From: Celoporthe dispersa
Lineage: Eukaryota > Ascomycota > Sordariomycetes > Diaporthales > Cryphonectriaceae
Length of the DNA stretch: 64,000 bases
NCBI GenBank assembly: GCA_016584495.1
Contig: WAID01000009.1
Span: 3,720,001 to 3,784,000, forward strand
Direction of reading: 5' to 3'
The position numbers and the translations under genes are program-made. Below the pieces are notes generated by a model. It saw nothing but the letters and a program-made list of their open reading frames with translations, did not search any database and had not been told where the DNA came from. The stretch's first letter is position 1. The number at the start of each line of letters is the position of its first letter. Shown piece by piece: positions 56,566-64,000 of this stretch.

Positions 56566-58933
56566 TCATCTTCCTTGAGAAGACGCCCCTCTGCTTCTCA
56601 GGTTCAGACTCGAGACTGACGGTCTCTTCCTGCCTCTCCTCCTCGCGGTACATCTGCCGTTCCACCTCCGGATGGAGCTGGATCTCACCTTGGCCCTGGC
56701 CCGTTCAGCCGCCACAGGCTCCTCCTCGTTTCTCAGGGTATACTCCAGCATCCGCCTGTCCACCCGTCTGTACCTGATGTCGTACCGGATCCAGTTCTGC
56801 AGCCCCGGCCGTGCGATCCCCAGCGTAGGCAGCGCAACCAGCACCCTCTTGTCGTCCCTGGCCCAGTGCTCCGGCGCCCAGCTCTTCTCGCTGTCGTTCC
56901 CCCTGGCCCGCTCCCATTCGATGGCAGCCAGATACGCCGCCCTCCGGTGAACGGTCGTCAGCTCCCTCCAGTGCCGCTGCGCCTCGGCCTCGGTCAGCAT
57001 CTCGGCCCTCCGGCGCTCCGCAAAGCTCTGGTACCGCCCCACGGCCTCGGCAAAGTCCCCTGCCGTGTATATCGCAGGGAGGGTGTACCGTATCTTGCCC
57101 GGCGCGTGTATCTTGAGGAGGGCCATCACCTCGTCGCGGCTGCGGTCGTCGGGAAGCGAGTCGCGGAAGGCCTTGGCGTGCTTGAGGTCGAAGGGCGCAA
57201 CCGCCGCGTGCACGGGGCTGCGGTTGCGGATGGTCACCCAGAACCGCCCGTCCCAGAGCTTCCAGCGCCCGTGCTGCGCGGGCCAGCGCCACTGGTCGGG
57301 CAGCCTGCGCCAGCGGTGGCGGAGCCGAAGACGGCCGTAGTTGACCTGCGGGAGCGCCTGGCCAGACACGTAGGGCTGGCGGGTGAGGAGCCAATGCAGG
57401 GGCCCGCCGCCCCGCCCGGACGATCTGGATGAGGGCCTGATGGGCATGAAGTGCACGCCGGACATGTTAAAGGCCTTTGGCTCTCTCGGATACTCAGACG
57501 GGTTGTCGTTCAGAGAGGGGAAGAGCCGGGGGACTGTGTTTGGCAGGCTGCTCGAGAACGCCCCCAGCGGCTCGGGTGTCACCATGGCGATGAGCCTCTT
57601 GACCAGCAGGGTCGCGATCCGGCGATAATGCTCGAGGCGCTTCTGGCGCCGCGCCTTGTTGTCCTGGCCCCTCCGCAGGCGCGGTGTCCGGAACGAGGGC
57701 AGCTGCACCACCACGGTCCCCGCCGTGGACTCGAGATCCCTCAATACGGTGCGCCTGAGCAGCCGGTCCACCTCAGCCTCGTCGAACGCCGCCTGCTTCC
57801 TGAGCCGGTTCGACATCTCCAGCACGGCAGGCTTCCGCAGCGCGGCGGGCAGTGTGTGGTTCATCCATAGATGGCGCACGGCGTTCCTCAGCGTGAGCGT
57901 CCGGTCCTGATTCGTGGCGTCCTCAAACCAGGGGACCCCATTGGCCTCGCACGTGGCGACCAGCCTATCCTTGGCAAACTCCAGCAGCGGGCGGTAGATC
58001 ATGATGCCGCCGTCCTCCATGTCAAGCGGCGCGGCGCGGAGGGCCCACTTGGTCCGAGGCACATACGCATCGAACTCATCATCGGCGAACGCGTCAGCCT
58101 TGGTTGCCTCGAGGACCTCCTTGGCATCCATATCACGGTCCAGGTCGGCCATGACCTGCGCGCGGATGCTCTTGACCTCGTCCCGGGTGGGGCGGTAGTT
58201 GATCATGGGCCTGGTAGACAGCTGGTCGTCGACGAAGCCGCTCTGGTATGCGCCGTGGATGTCGTGGCACTCGGGAATGTCGGTGGCAGTGCGCATGCCC
58301 AGCAGCCCTGCCCTGCCGTGGCCCGACATCAGGCGCATGAGCACGGTCTCGTACTGGTCGTCCTGGTGGTGGGCGAGGAACATGCTGGCGATGCGGCCTT
58401 GGGCGCACAGGAGGGCCATGCGGCGGTACCGCAGGCGGCGCGCGATGGTCTCGAAGTTGGGCAGGTCCCTGGGGTGCGAGACGCCGGCGGCCTCGAGAGC
58501 TTCGCGCCAGTGGATGCTCAGCTGCCAGGCGCGCAGGCCGAACCGCTCATGCAGGAACTGCGTTACGGCGCGGGCCTCCCCGTCGCTGCCCTCGCGGAGC
58601 CGATGGTCGACAGTGATGCCGTAGTAGGCGGCCACGGGGTTATCAGCGACCCTCATGCGCATGCGTTCGCGGTGGGCACGCCAGCACAGGAAGGTCAGGG
58701 CCATCGAGTCTACGCCGCCGCTGACGGCCAGAGCTGGGCAGACGTGGTCAGTCGAGACGAGGACAAGGCCCAGAGGACGGCAGCCAGACCCGAAGACACT
58801 CACCCACAGCCCGCGGCTGGGAGGCACGAGCCCCAGAAAACCGCGGAGGACATGTCGCCTGAAGCGCGTCGGCGAATTCATCAACAGAGATGGGCCTCGC
58901 CGTGCGGTGAAGCACTCGTGGTGCAGGGTTCAT
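56566..58933 (-). CDS. TilS-like PP-loop ATPase (tRNA(Ile)-lysidine synthetase family)
   Basis: Family members use ATP to attach lysine to C34 of tRNA-Ile(CAU); in fungi the likely place is the mitochondrion. Exons are 58933-58804 and 58733-56566, about 765 aa. The splice recreates the PP-loop AVSGGVDSMALTF. Further TilS features: YYGITVDHRLREGSDGEA, HPRDLPNFETIARRLRYR, LAHHQDDQYETVLMRLMSG and RPLLEFAKDRL with NAVRHLWMNHTLPA. The C-terminal half (about 400 aa) is a fungal extension with no recognised domain. The last 43 residues look unlike protein of this type; one extra base near 56688-56690 would give GEIQLHPEVERQMYREEE and a stop at 56474. That is a suggestion only. Confidence 0.88.
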
Positions 58934-59488
58934 CTCGCCATCATATACCGAAGCACATTCCCAAGCAGCCGATCATGCCTGCCCAAGTGGTGATTATCAG
59001 TTGGATATACGCAGATTGTGCACCGTCCTTTTCGCCAGACGAGGGTGTTGACGAGAAGCCCTCGTCAGGCTCAGGACGGGAAGATTTCTCCCTCTGTCAG
59101 TAACCACGGCCGCTAAGTCTGCCCCTCACTGGATGATCCTCAGTGGGTTGACCCCTGTAAGTCACAGTAGAGTTATAGCGCCCCAGCATGCCCTTAGGGA
59201 CCGTGCTAGGCGTGCCAGGGTCCCTGAAACCGCGGGCTCTAACAAGGGCCTTGTCGTTATCTGTTATCGCTAGACGGCGAAATCGGAGGGAATTTCTGAA
59301 GAGGAAGGACTGGCTGCTGCTCTCGACCTGCCTAAACACCAACAAATCATCACCCAGCAAACAACAACTCTCTCCCCTCCCCCGACGACCTCGTCCAAGC
59401 CTCGCCATGCTTCTCAGGATATAGTCTTCCTCTCCTCCTCTCTCTCTCCCTCCCCCTCCCTCCCAATAAAAAAAAACAAAAGAAAAAA
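58934..59488. promoter_or_regulatory. Divergent promoter region between TilS-like and SAM-carrier genes
   Basis: 555 bp between two divergent starts, with a CT-rich leader and A-run (59466-59488) before the carrier start. No gene is recognised. Confidence 0.5.
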
Positions 59489-60450
59489 ATGGCTACCACC
59501 TCTGCCAGCAGCCCACCCTTCACCTCCGCCCTCCTCGCTGGTGGAATAGCCGGCACCACCGTCGACCTCACCCTCTTCCCCCTCGACACCCTCAAGACCC
59601 GCCTACAGTCCTCGGAAGGCTTCTTCGCCTCGGGCGGCTTCCGTGGCATCTACAGGGGGATAGGTTCCGCCGCCCTCGGATCTGCCCCCGGCGCGGCGCT
59701 GTTCTTTTGCACATACGAGTCGGCCAAGACGTTCTGCGCGGACCTGCGGAGGGGCAGCACCACGGCTGGAGGGCGTGGTCTGCAGCAAGAGGGGGCGTCG
59801 GGTGATACAGGGAGCCACGCGGTAGACCACATGTTCGCCGCCTCCCTGGGCGAGATCGCAGCCTGCGCCGTTCGGGTCCCCACCGAGGTCGTCAAGCAGC
59901 GCGCCCAGGCCGGCCAGCACGGCGGCTCCTCCCTCTCCTCCCTGCGCGCGATCTCGCCCTGCGCCACCACAACCCCTCCGGCGGCAGTGGAGGCGGCGGT
60001 GGCCTCCTCAGGGTCTCCCGCGAGCTCTACCGCGGCTGGGGCATCACCGTCCTCCGCGAGGTCCCCTTCACCATCATTCAGTTCCCCATCTGGGAGTCTC
60101 TCAAGGCCTACTCGCGCCGCCGCCAGCAGCTCCTCGCGCCAGGCGAGGACGTCTCCGCCGCAGAGAGTGCTCTGTACGGAAGCGTGGCCGGCGCCATCGC
60201 CGCGGCCGTCACTACCCCTCTCGACGTGCTCAAGACACGCGTCATGCTGAGCAGCCAGCGCACGGGTGTCGGCGAGATTGTGGTGTCAATCCTGAGACAG
60301 CACGGCATACGGCCTTTCTTCGCTGGGATTGGGCCGAGGGTCACGTGGATCAGCGTGGGAGGCGCGGTGTTCCTGGGCAGTTACCAGTGGGCTGCGAATG
60401 CGTTTGAGAGGGGCCGGGCGAGGAGAGGGGCTGGTCTTGTGCTGCCGTGA
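59489..60450 (+). CDS. pet8: Mitochondrial S-adenosylmethionine carrier (Pet8/Sam5 type)
   Basis: Inner-membrane carrier of the MCF family that brings SAM into mitochondria. About 320 aa, no intron. All three repeats show the carrier signature: PLDTLKTRLQSS, PTEVVKQRAQAG and PLDVLKTRVMLSS. The start GGIAGTTVDLTLFPLDTLK and FRGIYRGIGSAALGSAPGAA are characteristic of the SAM-carrier subgroup. The frame breaks near 59951-59955: one added C makes AI-LALRHHNPSGG continue to LYRGWGITVLREVPFTIIQF, the conserved second-repeat end. The neighbouring TilS-like gene is also probably mitochondrial and they share a promoter region. Confidence 0.93.
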
Positions 60451-60695
60451 TGATGGACGGGAAGCCGGAAAAACAAAAGAAGAAGAAAAAAGGCCATTGT
60501 GGCGCTTCTACGCCGACGGTGGATTATGCTCGCTCGGTCCCTGATGCAGGAAGGTCGTCTGCCTGGAAATGGACCAGACACCAAGATGCACATACCCCGT
60601 TGGAGACAGTACACATGTTCCTGTGCCAGATATTGTACAGGACAACCAAGCTTTAAGAGCGCGGCATAAAACCACCTCCAGCCTGTCAACATGGG

Positions 60696-60730
<35 letters not shown>

Positions 60731-61132
60731 GCGATGTACAAATACCATGTACACCTGGACAGAGCCAGCGAGATCTGTTGTACCATAAGAAGAAGGCGAA
60801 AAAAGGACGATACCCTTTAGCCAAATTATAGCAAGAATTAATTAACTTCGTGCTCGTTGCATATCCGCTAGAGTCACGATGCCACTATCCCAAGATCTGT
60901 CTCCATGCTTTTTGCCAAAGCTTCATGCTGTAATTAAGAGAGGCCCAGGATGTCGCGGGGCAACCTCGGTGTGTTAAAAAAAAAAACAGAAGAATTCCCT
61001 CGAGAGAATCCTACTACAAGAGGACCTGTTCAAGAGGTCGGTGGGGTCGTTGACCTTCTCCTAGCCAACCACACCATCCAACTGCCTCTGCAACCCCCTC
61101 AAGGGCCTTGCTCGGAATGCCTCCGAGCCAGC
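60451..61132. other. Convergent 3' intergenic region
   Basis: Lies between the 3' ends of the carrier and the WD40 gene. It contains a CA microsatellite and no recognised gene. Confidence 0.45.
60698..60729 (+). repeat. (AC)16 microsatellite
   Basis: An uninterrupted AC run in the 3' intergenic region. Confidence 0.9.
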
Positions 61133-64000
61133 TTACGTCGCCGCTGCCAGGGCAGCTTGTGGCGACTGCGCCTCAGGGACCTCGTCGCTCGACGTGGGTG
61201 CGTCGCTAGGTGCATCCCCTTCTGGGGCTGCCGGGGCCTCGGGGGCCGGGAGAGGGATCTCTTTCCTGCCGTTGGCCTTATAAAAGAGAACGACGTCGTT
61301 ACCGCCCTTCCAGATATAGGCCCGCATGGTCGCCAGGGTCATGTTGACGGGGAGCAGCTGGAGTCGGGTTCGTCAGCAGAGTTTACTACTACATCTATTG
61401 CCCCTCGGCGGTTTCTCATAAAGACACGTACCTGATCGGCGCAGTAGAGCTCGAGATACTCCTCCGGCTTCAGCGCCGCCGGGTCCTCCTCGGGTTTGTT
61501 CTCCGCGTCCTCCAGGGTCGGGTCAATCCGCTCCGCCGCGTACGCCAGGATCTTCTTCACCCGCAACATCTTATTGGCATTGAGGCGGTTGTTTCCGTCG
61601 GTGGGCGCAAGGACGGGCAGGCCCGAGTCCGGCCAGGGATGCAGCACAAACGACACCTTGACCGGTTCCTTCTGCGGCGGGGTGTTGAGAAGCAGCACCT
61701 CGCCGAGCCACTGCGGCGCGCACTTCTCGATCTCGTCCGCGTCGAGCCCGACAGACTCCACCGTTCCGCGGTACAGCTCTGCGCTTCCGCCGGATGTCTC
61801 CTCCTGGATGATCACCTTGGTCCCGGGAGGCAGCTTCAGGACAGGCGTCTCGTTGGGCAGGCTGGGCGCGATCTTGGTCTCGACGTGCTTCTCCGGGGTC
61901 TCCGCCAGGTGCTTCTCGTACATGTTCTGGATCTTCTGGACGACGCCTAGGAAGTTATCGTCAAACTCCTTCTCCGGCTCGTGGTTCGAAGACGATTCGG
62001 ATTCGGCTGCCTTGTCTTCCACGACTGCAGGTTTCTCTGCTACCGACGCCGAGCCCGATCTGCCCAGCTTCTTCGTTCCGAAGGACATGCCCATGCGGAA
62101 CTTCTTGCCGAAAGGCGACTTGGCATCTCCCTTGTCCTTCTCCTTGTCCTTGCCGTCCTTTCCGTCCTCGGACTTGTTGGTCTTGTCCTCCGCCTGTTCA
62201 GTGGCAGGTGTGCCGGCCGGCTTCGCGTTCTGATTGCTGTTGATGGCATTGATCGCGTTGGAAAAGTAGTCCTCTCGTTCTTGCGACTGCTGCCCGGCCG
62301 CAGAGGGCCGTGCCTCCAGGGGGCTCCCGGGCCCTATGGCCGCCTCCTTTGGTAATACTGGCGTCGCAAGTCCGATTCCCATACCACCTGGTGTCATCGG
62401 CACGTAATGAGGACCGTTGGCTCTGGGGGTGGTCGGGGTCTCGACCGCCTGTTCCCAGCCGGCGCTGTTGGGAAGCTGGATCGTGATCGGCTTGGCTTTT
62501 GCTGCCGCGATGCGCGAGTCCACCGCCTCGTTGAGCAGGTGGCGATGGGCCTCGTCACGCTTGATCTCTTCGTCGAGTAGGTTTGCGAAGAGGTACCGCA
62601 GGATCCATTTTCCATAATTGACTAGTTCACCAGAGTCAGCACATGCACTCAGCCAGGTCCTCGGCAGATACTCCGACTCACTTCTCTGGTCATCTCGGAA
62701 CTCTACTGGCTCGTCCAGCGGAAGCTCATCGGCATACATCTCGGCATCAAAACAATTGAACGGCTCGAGGACAACCGTGAGGTTGCCGGAGCTTGTGTCC
62801 ACTGAGCACCACGGCGATATGCTCTCGCGCGTGTTGGCTTCAGGCTCAACGTCCTCCAGGTGCTTCTTTCCGTAGCTTTTGATGGGTTTGCACTGTAGTC
62901 AAAGGTCAGCGGGTAAGCGGCGCTTGTAGGTGATCGCGCTGGGCCCACCTTGATCAGGTCCCAGAGCAGGACATCGCCGGCCGTATCCAGTGTCAAGACC
63001 TCGCGCTTATTAGCCAGCAGCCGATGCTTAACCAGGCCAAACTGGCCCTCGATCGTCTCCTGGGGAACGTGCTGAATGGGGTCCACAACGTTGACAGGCT
63101 CATTTGCGCCCGGGTCCGCCTCGGTATCAGGAAGCGGGAATTTTGCCGTATTTGATATCCGGAGAATGGATCTAGGAGGGATCTGCTTTGGCTCTGCGCC
63201 GGATGCCTCCGCGGGCGTAGAGGGCGCCACGTTGCTGGAGACAGAGGCGCGGTGTTGTCTGAAGGACTCGGGAAGCTGGATATCGGCGCTGGTGTTGACG
63301 TTGTGCCACCTGTTGATAGACGACCTCTGGGTGGCAGTCCATATGTAGTCCCCGGCCGCGATGACCTTGTTGACGATGTCGTGTTCGTGCGCCACCGCCA
63401 GAGCAAGGCCGTCGTCCACCTCGGCCCCACGGATGTCGGTCTTCACCACCAGGCCAGATCGGTCCGCGCTGTAAAATACAGACAGGTCGGGAGCCTCCGA
63501 GTACAGTGAGAAGACGGACTCGTTGTGCATAGTCAGGGTGTGCATGCAACGGCCTGCGGTGACGCTCCAGATCTTGACCGTCTGGTCCTGGCTGCCCGTC
63601 ATAACCGTGTCGCCGTTCGCGCTGAGCAGAATGGACCGCACGAGGCCCGTATGACCGCGGAACTTTGTGACGCGCTTCCCTGACCTCGGGTCCCAAAGAT
63701 GTAGTATAGACTCGGGACCGCCGTAAGCCAGGACGTTCTCGGTGGTACTGAGGGAGTAGATCGAGCCCTTCTCTGAGATCTCCTCGCCCTGCGTATCGAT
63801 TTCCTGTATCTTGCCGCCGCCGTTCAGATCCCACATGTACACCTTGCGGTCCAGACCGCCCGTGGCAACCCATGTGCCGTTCGAGTTTGGCGATGCGACA
63901 CATTTGGCATAGTCTGCATGCTCTCCAATCTTGTAGGGCTCCTCGGCCTGGCTCGCGTGTGGCCGCCACAGCTTGACAAGCTGGTCCTGAGAGGCTGTCA
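61133..64000 (-). CDS. WDR48/UAF1 (Bun107) family WD40 protein, N-terminus outside the window
   Basis: WD40 scaffold with a C-terminal DUF3337 region; family members bind and activate deubiquitinases of the USP1/USP12/Ubp9 type. Exons in the window are 64000-62949 (partial), 62892-62682, 62621-61432 and 61357-61133. Exon A carries at least four WD repeats, e.g. TWVATGGLDRKVYMWDL and GDTVMTGSQDQTVKIWSV. The DUF3337 part has EPFNCFDAEMYADELPLDEP, INYGKWILRYLFANLLDEEI (start of the helix made across an intron) and the C-terminal LLPVNMTLATMRAYIWKGG with VVLFYKANGRKEI, a ubiquitin-like region. The acidic/Lys-rich middle is low complexity. No frame break. Confidence 0.92.

Noticed and set aside
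1..64000. CRISPR arrays, insertion sequences or bacterial operons
   Set aside because: No regularly spaced repeats, transposase or prokaryotic gene organisation; spliceosomal introns are found throughout.

Overview
The window is nuclear DNA of a filamentous ascomycete fungus, most likely a Sordariomycete. The genes are GC-rich, with short GT-AG introns of about 50-150 bp and pyrimidine-rich promoters. The gene set is fungal: LIS1/nudF, a Stu2-type TOG protein, HAS1, a Syn8 SNARE, mannitol 2-dehydrogenase and secreted plant-polymer hydrolases. No prokaryotic operon, CRISPR array, rRNA, convincing tRNA gene or intact transposon was seen.

Layout. 0-5 kb: a divergent pair of microtubule genes, nudF/LIS1 (partial, minus) and a Stu2/XMAP215 TOG protein (plus). 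7-9 kb: secreted endopolygalacturonase (GH28). 10-15 kb: a short-chain dehydrogenase and the G-patch splicing factor Ntr1/TFIP11. 16.5 kb: a small secreted protein made of two six-cysteine modules. 17.6-22.4 kb: metallo-beta-lactamase-fold hydrolase, 3-hydroxyisobutyrate dehydrogenase-like, carboxymuconolactone decarboxylase-like and D-2-hydroxyacid dehydrogenase genes, which may be a small catabolic group. 24-32 kb: secreted GH135/spherulin-4 protein, GH35 beta-galactosidase and an FAD-linked D-lactate dehydrogenase. 31.8-38.1 kb: a gene-poor stretch with tandem repeats. 38-44 kb: 6-phosphofructo-2-kinase/fructose-2,6-bisphosphatase, HAS1 and Syn8. 44.8-47.1 kb: an ankyrin-repeat protein with a fungal STAND-type N-terminus. 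49.7 kb: mannitol 2-dehydrogenase. 53 kb: a small secreted protein. 53.9-55.9 kb: a membrane-anchored histidine acid phosphatase. 56.6-60.5 kb: a divergent mitochondrial pair, a TilS-like PP-loop protein and the S-adenosylmethionine carrier. 61-64 kb: a WDR48/Bun107-type WD40 protein (partial).

The housekeeping genes cover microtubule dynamics, splicing, ribosome biogenesis, glycolytic control, membrane fusion and mitochondrial tRNA/SAM supply. The accessory genes (GH28, GH35, GH135, two small secreted proteins, mannitol dehydrogenase) fit a plant-associated or saprotrophic lifestyle. That reading is inference.

An important caveat: about half of the genes carry one or more reading-frame breaks. 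Most are single-base gains or losses in short homopolymers, inside otherwise well-conserved proteins. I read most of them as consensus errors of the assembly, not pseudogenes. Where protein similarity spans a break, the gene is annotated through it and the position is given. Family assignments come from recognising motifs and conserved stretches by eye; no database search was run.
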